Source of the DNA: Eustoma russellianum
Lineage: Eukaryota > Streptophyta > Magnoliopsida > Gentianales > Gentianaceae
Direction: 5' to 3'
NCBI GenBank assembly: GCA_036186865.1
Contig: AP025051.1
Span: 21,629,820-21,693,819, forward strand
Length of the DNA stretch: 64,000 nt
Shown: positions 12,093 through 23,525 of the stretch, piece after piece
How the letters are laid out: each line of letters opens with the position of its first letter
Numbering within the stretch: position 1 is the first letter of the stretch
Program-made: the position numbers and the translations under genes
Notes under the pieces: model-generated
Databases searched by the model: none
Seen by the model: only the letters and a program-made list of their open reading frames with translations
What the model was told of the DNA's origin: nothing

Positions 12093-13354
12093 GAAATAAT
12101 TTTCTAAAACGTGAAAAAATGGTTTTTTTCATTTGTATATGATTTATACATGTTCATTATGTGAATATTATGTGTTTTTGGTGATTATAAATGTCTTGTG
12201 ACTAACGTGCCTTGGAAGTTTCTACAACTTACCAAAAAGGGCAAAATTGGAATTTTGACTTTTGTAGGAACATCACATGGTGAGAATATTTCAAGGATGT
12301 ATTCTTATACTATTTATCATGACAAAGGTGATATCACGATTATTTCTGACCATTCGGGTCATTTCTGGAGTTTTCTTATACCAGGGGCATTTTGGTCATT
12401 TCATCTCCGAGGGTGTATTTGGTATTTTCACTCAAGGAATCTCTTGAGCATATTATTATCTTCATTCTGGAGCTGAGTTATTATTAATTTGAAGATAATA
12501 TGGTGATTCTCTATTTTATTCTCTCACATGATGATATTATTGATTATAACTTAATATGTGAGGATTTGAGATGTCACATTCTATTTTTCCTTGAAGACTC
12601 TATTTTATATGTTATTGGAGGTTATTATTCATCATTTTTAAAAGGATATCAAGGTGTTAAAGGGGTAGAAATGATCACGACATATAAGAAGAAATATTGG
12701 GGATTTTGGTGTTACACGTTGACATAATCTTGTCAACTTGAGTTGCTACACATATATGTATGCTCCCAAATGTGTATGAGCAGGTGGAGGTGATACATTA
12801 TTCATTTATGAGTTGGTGAAAAGTGGACCAATCGAAAAGGAGCTATTTAGCAAAATTTGCCAACTTGGAAAAATTGAAAACATTTGAATTGTAGCCAATG
12901 GTCATGGCTATTTTCAGCAGAAATTTTTGAGTCAAATGAAGACTTCACATGCCCTATTCTTGTGCTTGGAGTTGAGGATATTTTGGTGGTATTATCCTTT
13001 CTTATTTTTACAAAGGATAATCAAAAGTTTTTTTTTGGAAAAATTAAAAGTAGCCAACGGCTACTATAAGGTTCTTGGAGATAATTTTGTATTTGAATTG
13101 TTCAAAGCCTCACATGCCTATGTTTATGCCAAGAAGTTGAGGTATTATCTTCTTCATATTATCTACATTTTTCAAAGGATAAATGAGACATGCCAAGGTG
13201 GAAAAATCGGCCAACAAGGTGTATCCAAGGTGGACCAATTATGTTGTCTTATTTTGCCAAGTGTACAAGGCTAACCAATGATGTAAAGACACTTGGACTT
13301 GATGATGAAGATGGTGACACATGTGCATTCTTATCTTCAAGGCTCAAATCACAC

Positions 13355-13362
13355 TATAAATA
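13355..13362 (+). promoter_or_regulatory. TATA box of the B LTR
   Basis: tataaata inside ctataaatagaggc, about 1.64 kb into the LTR. This is a near-consensus plant TATA box in the same context as those of the C1 LTRs (25537, 55281). It would drive element transcription to the right. Confidence 0.6.
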
Positions 13363-14442
13363 GAGGCAATGGTGAAGAAGATGAAACACACTTGAAGCTC
13401 ACAAGCATTTGTTGAATTGTCTATCTATCATCTTCTTCTTGTTGTTGTTCTTGTGTCATTCTTTGTAGCAAATGTGTTCTTGGTGTTTTTGTTGAGCTAC
13501 AAGCCTCTTGAGCTTCATTTGCCAGATTGATTATCCATTTCTATAAGGCTACATCAATAGTGGTAGAGGTGTTGCAACTAGGTGTTGCTTAGAAGGTGAT
13601 TATCCAAGCTTTGAATAGGGTTGGTGTATAACCCAAGGATCAAGCTTGGTTTTTGTTGTAAGGTGATTCATTTCATAGTGAAATCCAAGGAAAGGTGTTC
13701 CTTGGGACTGGAGTAGCCACATTGACCGAAACAGGATAAATTCTCAGTGTTCGTCTTGTTTCTTCATTTCTGTTTTCTGCCCGTTTTTACTGCAGTTTTC
13801 ACATAAATTCTCACAAATTGAAAAAATAGCTAAACACTTTCCAAATTCCTGATTTTTGGTGAAATTATACTTCAGACTGTTAGCTTTCATTTGCAACAAG
13901 AATCACTTGATTTGAGCAAGAGAAAGTTAGTCTTTCAATCTTTGCATGATAACTGCTCCAATCTGGCTGCAATCTGACCAGTTTTGAGAAAACTTGAATT
14001 CTGTATTAATTGAGAATTGGTCAAGGTCAGGGCCTTTTGGAAAAATCAACTATACATCTTAAGGAGTGTTTTGATATAAATATCAAATTTTTTGGTTGAG
14101 TATTCAAAGAGAAACACGTTTTTCAAAATCACCAACATCGTGTCCGATTCTGTCTAGATTGACCATCTGAATCGTTTTATTTGTTTGAAGGGTCAAACGG
14201 TCTTATTTTTGTCTGATTTTTGGATAGAGTCGTGCTAACCCATTGAAGTTAAATTGTGGAAATTTTCATAATTTTTGGAGTTGTTTACAATTAGTTTTGA
14301 ATTTTTCAAAGACAGGTTCTGAATCTGAGGTGGTCTCCGATTCTGTTTTCAAAAGGGATTTTCACAAAGGGTTGTAGTGTAATTTCCCCTAACCACTATT
14401 CACCCCCTCAAGTGGTGTTTATTGCAGGTGCACGGTCCAACA

Positions 14443-14569
14443 GTGTGACGTTGAAATATATGTGTATATGTGTATAGTGTGACGTTGAAATATATGTGTG
14501 TACTTGTAATATATATAACGTGTCAGTAGTACGTTGGAATATATGTGTATAGTGCTTTTTTTAAAAATC

Positions 14570-14604
<35 letters not shown>

Positions 14605-14964
14605 CGTGTGATTTAAAGAGGGAGAAGAGACTTTCCATTTCCATGTTTGTTGCCTTTGTGCCTTCTCCAAATACTTCTCCATTTAATGAACTACTTAGTT
14701 CATTTAACTAAGTACTTCACTTAATGAACTAGTTTAGTTCATTAATGGTGGCATCTGAAAATAGTTCAAACACAACAAATGTTTGCCATTTGATGTAAGC
14801 TTTAAAGTTTCATGGCTTGTTAGTATGACAACATTATATATAAAGTATATAAGGCAAGTTTGTCACAAAAACGTGTCAAGTCATAAAATGTGTCATGCAT
14901 TTCTTTAGCACACGTTATTTAAATCATGCATTTTGTGAATCACTCAAATCCTTTTTTCTCAACA
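14443..14964 (-). repeat. Inverted A-family LTR fragment (first 0.52 kb)
   Basis: On the minus strand it starts TGTTGAG at 14964 and follows the A LTR through the tgaacta/tagttca inverted-repeat cluster, a (TA)n run at 14573-14601 and the gtactaccgacacg-type block. It then stops exactly where the B LTR ends. It is roughly the portion missing from the A LTR at 5064. The next five bases after 14964 are gaaac; no matching partner duplication was found. Confidence 0.75.
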
Positions 14965-16814
14965 GAAACTAAGTTACAATTTATAAGCATTATGATCACT
15001 AGAGTTTAGTGAATAATATCGCACAAAGGAATTTATAGTGTATGGTTAAGATGTTTAATTAAGTATTATCAAAATAGGTCGATGATATTAGATTTATTAG
15101 AGGTAGTGATCGATAACGACATGCAAGAATCGACTATAGTATGTGCCTTGGAATGATAAATTGTCACAGAATCTTTAGTTAAGTGTTGATTTCTAGAAAC
15201 ACTGAGTTACTTGGCTTGAATCTAGTAGACTTGAATTAAAATAGAGCAACATGAACAAGTAATGATTGCTTTTCATATGAGATTGAACTAGGTTAAAATT
15301 AGTGGTTGAAATAACCAAGTAAAGGAGAACGGTAGAGCAAGGTGGCGTTCGGAAGCATGGTGAATTATAACACCTTAAGCTGATTAACATTAAGTATGTC
15401 ATGCTAGGACCGGACAATATAAGTCAGGATTTCAGCAGAATAGACGAAGGTTAGACTTATAAGAAACGGTATATAGACGGAATTTCCTTGACAATAAAGG
15501 GTGACTTAGAACAATTTTACAAAGTATGGACTAAAATTTTTTCAAGTAGTTAAATGTTTTCATACAAGAACGTATACCAAGATATATGTTATATTTTAAA
15601 GGTTTCTCAAAGATTATGCTTTTAAGTATTTCAACTAAGTTTATTTTTAGTCTATTAACTTTATCACGTTATGCTTTCTTTCCAAATTCGTATATCAACA
15701 TAACGAAATTTAAACTACTCCGACAACTCTAAAAAAGTAGATATATTTTTAAATATCGATATTTTTTTAAGAAGCGATATGGTTATACATCATTCTTATA
15801 CAATTATTCAAAATTTTGTTTTGTTACAGCTATTTTGTCGAAATAAATTCTATTTGTTGATTATCGATACTGCAAGCATGTATTCATTATTTTTCTCGAA
15901 GTTATTAACCGCTTGCAATGAATTTTTAGATTGTTGTGAAACAAAACGTAGCTTTCAAAATATATTTCGCTTGGAAATAAGAAGACACCGTGTTTAAATC
16001 GTTTTTATAGAAAGAAATTTTTACGATTGTTGTGTCTCATTTGTTTCACAGTGGTTTACTCGAAATATTTTTGCAAACAAGTGTATCATTATTTTTATAA
16101 GTAGTTTCAAAATATACATGCTTCTTTTAAAACAAAAGAGATATTGTATTCAACTCGTTTTATAAAACATAATATTGTTAAGTTTCAACTATTTTAATGA
16201 GATTTCACCGTGACTTTTTGCGAACAAGTTATATCATTGTTTTATAAGAAGTTACGTGAGACACCCCTTTCCAAAAATAAATGTATAATCCTTTGGTTCT
16301 CGTGTTTACAAAAATGGGAAAAAAGGGTATACTTTCAAATAATTAGAACTATATGAACTTTTTTTTTCTTCTGTTTGCAACTTAACGAAAAACAGGTCCA
16401 TACACGTACTTCATATACTAGGCTGTCGATGATATTTCCACAAAAGTAAGGACTTGATTATATAGCTAGCTCGTAAGCATATAAGAATTAATTTTGAAGG
16501 CCTGGTCCTATGCCGCAAAGTGTAATGGTTAGTATATTGGAGGATTCTATGGATATTTAGTCTGGTTAATTATATAGGAGATGAATCATATATGATAAGT
16601 TTATGAATTCGAAATTGTAGATTACAATGATATAAGTTGAATGACCCACAATTATGTGGTACGAGTGGAATTGAGGGCTTAACAACTTAAAAGTGAGGTT
16701 GATATGATGATATTCGGGACATATACTAGGTGAATGAACTAAGTAGAACTAGACTAAGTTATAAATTACCTAATACGCAAGTTTCGAGGATGAAATTTTT
16801 TTGTAAGGAGGGAG
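14965..16814 (+). pseudogene. Very decayed chromovirus (Ty3/gypsy) pol 3' end
   Basis: No open frame survives. Traces read out of frame suggest an integrase C-terminus (a cagcagaatagacgaagg stretch near 15437 resembles the 'RQKSYADKRRR' region) and a chromodomain end near 16660-16735 resembling a 'TWE.E..M...Y' segment. The strongest sign is at 16770-16814: ttcgaggatgaaattttttt followed by a purine run. This is the standard 3' end of plant Tekay/del-type chromovirus pol, polypurine tract and LTR border. The rest of the stretch is AT-rich and unreadable. Confidence 0.4.
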
Positions 16815-17748
16815 GTCAGTTACGTCCCTGCCCGAAGAAACAGAACAGAAAATAAAAAATAAATAAATAAAATAAAGATGATAAAATCCTAGTCTATTTA
16901 GAATTTGAAAATTAAGATAAGTCCTAAACTAAATACAATTAGACAATATAGATAGAGTTTTATATAGGGAAACCCTATACATAATAGGAATTTCATCTAA
17001 ATTAAAACTTTAATTATCTATATCCATAAACTTCACACCATCTATATATTATTATACACAACCAAAGGAAGAAACCCCTACTCCTTATTTTCTCCATTCG
17101 GCAGCCCCTGCTGCAGTAAGAAAAGAAGAATTTTGCAGCCACAAAATTTCCTCCCTCAAACTAACCCACTATCAGCCAGCAACAACAGAAATACTTTTGT
17201 TTGTGTTGGCCAAACTTTTGGCCCCATCAACAAGCCAAGAAAAAAAAGGTGAGCAGCATCTTTTAGCATTCCAGCCGTGGTACATAAAGGAGGAGAGAAA
17301 GAATTTTATTCGATTCAACCCAACCCCAATTCAATCGTACGGCATAGTATATTGAGACATGTAAGTAATCTCCCTATACTTGCTATATTTTGCGAAATTT
17401 CTTTATGTTATGTTCTTTATAAACTCGGATCATGCATGAGTATTTTTGAATACATAGATAAACGTATATACATGATCGTATGTGGCCAGATATATGTGTG
17501 TGTGTGTATATATGTACATATATTTAAGTGTATGTGCCGTGGTATATGTGAAAGTGATGTGAAGTTGTATATGACGGGGGGATCTGAGATGTTAAAAAGG
17601 GAAATTAATGTTTTTGCAAAATTATTATATAATTATAATATAAGTGTTATTGTATTATATATAAATATATATATAACTAATTAAATGTGCAGAACGCGAA
17701 TATGATTCTAATCCGACGGATTCTACGCGATCTGTATATCATCAACAT

Positions 17749-20637
17749 ATGGCTGAGTTGCAATTGGCTCAAAAACGCACGTACATCTATTGGAAACAAA
17801 AGGCAAAAATTAAATGGTTGAAAGATGGGGATGCTAACACATCCTTCTTCCATCATACAGTGAAGCATAAGCGATGCCATCAGATGATACGTAAGATAAC
17901 TAAACCGGATGGGACAGTCTTAGAACAACACAATGACATCCAAGCGGAGGCTGTTAGATATTTTTCTAATCTCTTTGCTGAGGAACCTATCTCAGATTGT
18001 GACTCAATTCTTCGCTACATCCCTTCATTAATAACGGCTGATGATAACACCATGTTGACTGCCATTCCTTTGATGTCTGAGGTTAAGGAATCGGTATGGG
18101 ATCTCAGTCCGACAAGTGCAGCAGGTCCGGATGGGTATCCGGGCTCTTTTTACAGGCGGTTTTGGCCACATATTCAGAATGATATTCACAAAGCCTTTCA
18201 AGAATTTTTCTTGGGTATCCAAATGCCTAAAGCAGTGGCAGCCGCATCCGTAGTCTTGATACCCAAGATTAGCAATCCCCAATGCTTCGCCGATTACAGG
18301 CCCATATGCCTCACAAATTTTCTTGCTAAAGCCATCACAAGACTAATTGCAACCAGGCTGGGACGTATCTTGCCTAAGCTAATATCTCCTGAACAAGCGG
18401 GATTTATGAAGGGACGCAATATAACAGAGCAGATTCTATTAGCGCAGGAAATGGTTCATGTCCTCGACAAGCAAACACGGGGAGGCCAAGTTATTATCAA
18501 ATTAGATATGGCAAAGGCTTTTGATAGAGTGAGTTGGACATATCTTCAGCGTATCATGCAATGCATGGGTATGGATGCTCGACTGGTTCGTATTATTATC
18601 AATAACTTGCGCAGCACGTCATGTTCAGTTTTGCTCAATGGCACATTGACAGAATCATTCCCTATCCGTAGAGGGGTCAAGCAAGGGGATCCTCTATCCC
18701 CATTACTTTTTATTTTATCCTCTGAGGGATTCAGCCGAGGGCTGAACCATCTTATAAGAATGGGGGAGCTTAATGGATTTAGAGCAGGCCGCACTCCTTG
18801 TATTTCACATCTGGGTTTTGCAGACGACTTATTGATTTTTCTAAATGGTCATCCACACAACTTATCTAAATTTCGGCAGTATTTGGATATATACCAACAA
18901 GCTTCAGGTCAGTTGGTAAATTATCACAAAAGTCAATTTGTTGTGGGACAAGGAACCTCATTGGCTCAAGCATCCACTGCTTTAGGTATGCGTTCTACAT
19001 CGCTGCCCCTTAAGTACTTGGGATCTTATTTATACAAGGGAATAAATAAGGCCAGCTATTGCTCCAATCTTCTAGCTCATTTTGATGCTAAGCTATCGTC
19101 TTGGTCTACTAGTTTCTTGTCCATGGCGGGCAGACTAACTCTAATCAAGCATGTTCTTAATACTTTGCCTACACACCTCATTGCAAGCTCTAGATTGCCT
19201 AAGAGCATCATCCATACTCTGCATAAGCGAATGGCGTCATTTCTGTGGAAAGGTCGTCATCATTGGCAATCATGGGCTGCTATATGCCAATCACGTGAAG
19301 CGGGAGGATTAGGCGTTCGATCTCTTTTGCATGTCCAGCAGGCATATGATTGTCAAATTTGGTGGATATATTTCACGTCCAGCAATCTTTGGACAGCCTT
19401 TTGTAGGTCCAAATATGGGCATCGTCCATCTATCTACTCACATATTTACGACTCATCTACATGGAAACGCATAACACGCATGCATGACTTCATGGAGGGT
19501 CATACTACCTTAACGAATGGGCAATTACATTGGACACCAGAGGAAAATGGACAATTTTCAATTCGGTCTGCATACAACTTGATTTCAGCTAGGTTGCCTA
19601 AAGACGAGGCCAAGTACATTTGGTGGAAAAATACACACCCAAGACAAAAGGTTTTTCTTTGGCGTCTTTGGCATTGCTCGCTCCCGATGGTGGACAACTT
19701 CAGCGGCTGGCTCACAATTTATCCATCCCAATGTGTGTTTTGTCGGCAATCTCATGATTCCCAAAATCATGTCTTCTTACATTGCCCGCTTATTCGACCA
19801 CTTTGGGTTGACATGTCTATCACATTCCATGGTCCGATGCCTTCTTCGCGTACAATCAAGTGTCATTTGCTTCGCTGGTGGCATAGATCATCACCCGGAA
19901 CGATGGCAGGACAGCTTCTTGCTGTTGTTCCATCTATTGTGGTGTGGGAAATATGGAAAATGTATACTTCCTGCAGGTTTGGAGAAGAAAGTTTTGATTA
20001 TGGGCAGCTTTATTTGAAAGTCAAGAGCTCAATCTACATATGGTGTTCTTCGGTTAATGGGAAGAAGTTTGCTTGCAACATGCCGCATCTTGTGGCACAA
20101 CACTTCTCTCCTCCTTTGCGCATGAAACGAGCCACTATTGTACGTTGGACATTTCCACCCTCAGGTAAATTAAAACTAAATGTGGATGCGGCTGTAGGTA
20201 AACACATGTCAGCGGGTGCGGCCATACTAAGGACGTGCCAGGGTTCCTTTCATTCGGCCCTTAGTTTTCCTTTGCCACTTTTGAGTCCCCTCCGAGCTGA
20301 AATTCATGCTTTGACAATTGCTCTTATGTACTACGCTCAGCACCATGACAGTCTTATACTTGAAACGGATTGTCAATCCTTACTTACCTTGTTAGCTAAT
20401 CATGAACGCATCACCGGAGAGCTACGCTTGGATATTGCCCGAGCATCACAATTTCTCATACTTAATAACTCTACTCTTCAATATTGCCCAAGAGAAGCAA
20501 ACATGGCATCACATAAGCTCGCAAGATTTGGATATCATTCTCCCGGTCTTACTCGCTATTCTTCGGTCCAAGCCTTACCGTGTGAGGTACGAGGTGCATT
20601 GTATGTGGACCGTCATCTACCAACTCTTCGACTTTGA
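17749..20637 (+). CDS. LINE ORF2 fragment: reverse transcriptase, zf-RVT, RNase H
   Basis: 962 codons without a stop. Motifs in order: a KIKWLKDGDANTSFFH linker common after the endonuclease; RT fingers ADYRPICLTNFLAKAITRL; QAGFMKGRNI; KLDMAKAFDRVSW; GVKQGDPLSPLLFI; catalytic FADD at residues 357-360; a zinc-binding zf-RVT segment CVFC..HVFLHC (about 660-680); and RNase H from about residue 805 with NVDAAV, RAEIHAL, LETDCQSL and a final ANMASHKLAR. The His in that last motif is common in plant LINE RNases H. The endonuclease is missing, so the copy cannot move by itself. ATG 17749 is simply the first Met in a frame already open upstream. The clean frame points to a young insertion. Confidence 0.9.
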   Translation: MAELQLAQKRTYIYWKQKAKIKWLKDGDANTSFFHHTVKHKRCHQMIRKITKPDGTVLEQHNDIQAEAVRYFSNLFAEEPISDCDSILRYIPSLITADDNTMLTAIPLMSEVKESVWDLSPTSAAGPDGYPGSFYRRFWPHIQNDIHKAFQEFFLGIQMPKAVAAASVVLIPKISNPQCFADYRPICLTNFLAKAITRLIATRLGRILPKLISPEQAGFMKGRNITEQILLAQEMVHVLDKQTRGGQVIIKLDMAKAFDRVSWTYLQRIMQCMGMDARLVRIIINNLRSTSCSVLLNGTLTESFPIRRGVKQGDPLSPLLFILSSEGFSRGLNHLIRMGELNGFRAGRTPCISHLGFADDLLIFLNGHPHNLSKFRQYLDIYQQASGQLVNYHKSQFVVGQGTSLAQASTALGMRSTSLPLKYLGSYLYKGINKASYCSNLLAHFDAKLSSWSTSFLSMAGRLTLIKHVLNTLPTHLIASSRLPKSIIHTLHKRMASFLWKGRHHWQSWAAICQSREAGGLGVRSLLHVQQAYDCQIWWIYFTSSNLWTAFCRSKYGHRPSIYSHIYDSSTWKRITRMHDFMEGHTTLTNGQLHWTPEENGQFSIRSAYNLISARLPKDEAKYIWWKNTHPRQKVFLWRLWHCSLPMVDNFSGWLTIYPSQCVFCRQSHDSQNHVFLHCPLIRPLWVDMSITFHGPMPSSRTIKCHLLRWWHRSSPGTMAGQLLAVVPSIVVWEIWKMYTSCRFGEESFDYGQLYLKVKSSIYIWCSSVNGKKFACNMPHLVAQHFSPPLRMKRATIVRWTFPPSGKLKLNVDAAVGKHMSAGAAILRTCQGSFHSALSFPLPLLSPLRAEIHALTIALMYYAQHHDSLILETDCQSLLTLLANHERITGELRLDIARASQFLILNNSTLQYCPREANMASHKLARFGYHSPGLTRYSSVQALPCEVRGALYVDRHLPTLRL

Positions 20638-21370
20638 TCATGCCAGCATACTTCTTTGGTTGTTGCCTGTGTTTTCGAACGCAGGCAACCGCGGTGCGTG
20701 TTCCCTTAGTCTTTATGATTCTTTGGCATGCCACATTTATGATTGATTTTACATTGTCACGGTTCATTTTTGCTTTGGTGTCTATTTTTTCTTGGTGGCA
20801 TATCCGCATGTTGTTCACAAGGAGCTATCTGCGCACATCCCGCCGACTGGATATTGAATTTTGCATGGCTATCATTTGCGTTTGGTCGTCTTGGTTATCT
20901 TGCCAAGACGACTTCGGTACGTTTTCTTCTTCATTTGGTTGGTCGCTCTTCTTATCCAATTTACTACACCTAACGCCTTTTCTCCCTGTTGCTGAGGTAC
21001 AACACATTACGTCTCCACATGTTCCTGGCAAGCTCTCTCAGTCGTTTCACAAGAGTATGTGCGGCCATGCAGTGCATCCAATCGCCAGCATCCCAGCCCT
21101 TTACATAGCATTTCACATTATTTCATTCATGTATTCCTGTACATTTACGTTCTGCGCAATACCCGGTCGAATAAATATGTACGCTTTTTCCTTCGTCAAG
21201 GTTTTATCCACAAGGGTGGTTTTACTTGACAAGGTTTTAATGCGGCATATCATATTCGACTGGAGAGGCGCAATCATTCGATTTCTGTATTTTGTTTTTA
21301 CATATACTGACCTTTTGTAATATGGTTTTCTCCGCCACAAGTGAGACATTCAATAAGATACACTCTTCAT
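20638..21370 (+). other. LINE 3' UTR
   Basis: Follows the ORF2 stop and ends in the poly-A tail. A 228-codon open frame overlaps it (20634-21320) but has no recognisable domain. The last 190 bp (from ttccttcgtcaaggtttta, about 21189) recur on the minus strand at 30875-31071, which marks this region as the part copied first in a new insertion. Confidence 0.7.
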
Positions 21371-23341
21371 AAAAAAAATATATAATGTACATATCTATAT
21401 ACCATTCCAATGGTATAAAGTATATAAATGGTAAATTTGTCATTTTCATGAGGCTGAGGGTATACACCCTATCCAGTATAAAGATTTCGCTGCACATAAA
21501 TTTTTGGGGTATTTTATTTATATTTTATATATATATAAAGGTGTATTTAAGTGGACATTTGTATATAGGCCGATTTTATAAGAAATTACTATGACATTGT
21601 ATTATGGACATATACTGGACGCCAACTTTGAGTTTATATATATTTTAATTGTTTTTGTGAAATACGAAATGGAATATGCTCTTTATCGTGTAAATGTATA
21701 TGTATTTAAAGGGCAGGATGTGTGGGCATGTATATAAAGTTGAAAAAATAAATTGGAGTTTATGTGAATGGTCCGAATTTGGACATGAATTTGGGGGAGT
21801 GTTGGGCAGCAGCCCATTAATTGTGTGGTGTGATGTATATATGAATAGGGGTAATTTCAGAACATTGGCCGCTTTTGAAAATATATATTTGAATTGTGTT
21901 TTTCAAATGTATAGAGTAATACTTTCGATTTCGGGGGAGAAGTGAGCCGACGGCATAACGTGTATGTATATATGTGTATATGTGTATGTATGGGTGTAGA
22001 CATATATACGTGTACGCATACATGGCTGTGAGTAATTGTTTTGGTATTTTGGAATTTTTGGCCTATTTGGAATATCTGTTTGGAGATTATGTGCTAGTCT
22101 GAGAGCAGTTTGGTAATATTGGCAAATTTGATATTTTGGTCCATTTTGGTAATTGTACTAACTTTGGTACTTAGAAATGATTTTGAAGAGTTGCATTTGC
22201 ATATTTTTGGAAATTCACCCCTACACTTGAAATATATTGTTAAGCTGGATTGGTTCTAAACAAACGGAGCGTCCGGACATATTGGCTATTTCGGATAGAG
22301 AGCGCCCAGACGTATTGGCCGCCATTAGGGCGCCCCGGCATATTGACTATTGTGATATAGAGCGCTCAGGGCATAGTGACTATTGGGGGACCAATTTGTA
22401 AGTCTTACGGTATAAGTCAATTGTAGGAAAAGTGATATAGCCATTGCATTGATTTGAACCGTTTTAGCCGGGTTTTGGATATTTTGGATTTTGGACATTT
22501 TGATATTTGGAATGACCAAATTGTACTCGGATATAGATTTTGGACATTGGACCAGCTAATTCGGATTTGGAAACTTTGGACTTTCGGACTTTGGAATTTT
22601 GGGCATTGGGAATTTTGGGCCTTTGACTTTGGACATTTGGACATTGCTTATTTGCAAAATTGCATCATCTATTTTGGTTTGTTACGTACTTGACTGGACT
22701 TTGCTATGTACTTTGTTGGGTTATTTGCTCTATTTGCTTTTGGATGTTAGGAGCAGAATTGTAAATTTACTTGCAGGGAGAAGCATGCTATTATTTTATG
22801 TTGGTATACATTTTGTCACAATTGCTTCTCCGTGTATGATCCCATGGTAAGTATAGTGAGATTACTTGCAAGTCGCTCAAACTACGCTTTAACATTTTTT
22901 GCAAATAGACAGGTAATTGAGTTAATACACCCGAGGAAGATCAAGAATGGAGGTTTCGGGATTGAGGATATTCCGATGAGACTCGTTGAGGATTTAGTAG
23001 ATACAGTTATTTTCGCTACTCGAGGTTTATGTAATTTTGGAGATTTAGTATTTATCTACGATTGACCATTGTATCGGGTTTAAATTTTATTAGACATTGA
23101 TATTAATGATATGATTATTTCGAAGTTTTAAATTTTGACTTTCACTAACGGGTATTTGTTTCGATTTCGACGCTTTGTATCTTCCTTAGTGAAATACGGC
23201 GGGTGAGTCGTTTCGAGTACTAGGACTCGGGACGGGTCACTACAACTTTGAATACCAGGTGTAATTAACTCTGTTGGGTTAAGTATTCATAGAGATTGTG
23301 ATGGGGCCGGGGAGAGAGAGGGCGATGGGGGAGCGGTGAAG

Positions 23342-23525
23342 CGGATGATATCCTAGGAGGCTAAAAGTGAGGCTAAAAGTGAGGCATCTAATCACGCGTC
23401 GCCACGTGTACAAAATCAGTTTTTTTAAAAAAAATTGTAGCATCCCTTTGCTTTTGTACACGTAGCCACACGTGATTAGCGGCCTCACTTTTAGTCTCAC
23501 TTTTAGTTTCTTAGGATCTCATCCG
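23342..23525. mobile_element. MITE with long TIRs and 9-bp TSD (Mutator-like)
   Basis: 184 bp, almost entirely two inverted arms of about 72 bp. The left arm begins cggatgatatcctagg; the right arm, reversed, begins cggatgagatcctaag. Each arm repeats ctaaaagtgag twice and contains a (c/t)cacgtgtacaaaa end. The flanks carry an exact 9-bp direct repeat, gcggtgaag, at 23333-23341 and 23526-23534. Long arms plus 9-bp duplication are the hallmark of Mutator-derived MITEs. It has no coding capacity. Confidence 0.85.

Larger units (their letters stand above)
5064..14442 (+). mobile_element. Composite SIRE/Maximus-like Ty1/copia element with unlike LTRs
   Basis: Layout: truncated A-family LTR (5064-7390), leader, gag from 7494, pol to 11340, a 3' purine-rich segment, and a B-subfamily LTR (11717-14442). 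Pol order is protease, integrase, reverse transcriptase, RNase H, which defines Ty1/copia. Long LTRs (about 2.7 kb), the gag start pattern (FDGNNFVHWKLRM) and RT motifs such as NGYIQEEVFVKQPP fit the SIRE/Maximus lineage; that assignment is from memory of family signatures. The two LTRs are clearly not a matching pair, so this is not one undisturbed insertion. Several stops and deletions make it inactive. Confidence 0.7.
11717..14442 (+). repeat. B-subfamily LTR (2.7 kb)
   Basis: Starts TGTTGAGAAATATG after the polypurine tract and ends ..ggtccaaca at 14442. It shares the overall plan of the A LTRs (similar start, a ggactggagtag..accgaa block near 13720, 'cactattca' shortly before the end) but most of the sequence differs, so it is a sister subfamily. 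It holds a strong TATA box at 13355 and ATCGAT-rich repeats at 11831-12092. It lies directly against an inverted A-LTR piece. Confidence 0.75.
17676..21377 (+). mobile_element. LINE (L1-type with RNase H), 5'-truncated
   Basis: A 3.7-kb non-LTR retrotransposon: the 3' part of ORF2, a 0.73-kb 3' UTR and a terminal A8 run at 21371-21378. A short likely target duplication, (a)tatataa, is present at 17668-17675 and 21378-21385, but both flanks are TA-rich, so this is weak. There is no ORF1 and no endonuclease domain, as expected for a copy truncated during target-primed reverse transcription. The frame stays open upstream of ATG 17749 back to about 17680. Confidence 0.85.
16815..23244 (+). repeat. 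Chromovirus-type LTR split by a LINE
   Basis: Begins just after the polypurine tract (start resembling gttacgtccctgcccg) and ends ..gacgggtcactaca at 23244. Start and end are imperfect inverted complements, as expected for LTR ends. Without the 3.7-kb LINE (17676-21377) it is about 2.7 kb. The right part has two 'cgcc(c)..cat attg' repeats (22270-22380) and a 'ttggac/ttttgg'-rich stretch (22480-22650). Open frames in it look accidental. The left boundary is accurate to a few bases only. Confidence 0.5.

Noticed and set aside
17277..17684. 135-codon open frame before the LINE
   Set aside because: It lies inside the chromovirus LTR and reads mainly low-complexity TA/TG repeats; no domain.
20100..20637. 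RNase H of the LINE lacking its last catalytic Asp
   Set aside because: The His in the final ANMASHKLAR motif is a common variant in plant LINE RNases H, so it is not evidence of inactivation.
20634..21320. 228-codon open frame after the LINE ORF2
   Set aside because: It overlaps the ORF2 stop and fills the LINE 3' UTR, has no recognisable domain, and its end is also present in the non-coding LINE tail at 30875-31071.
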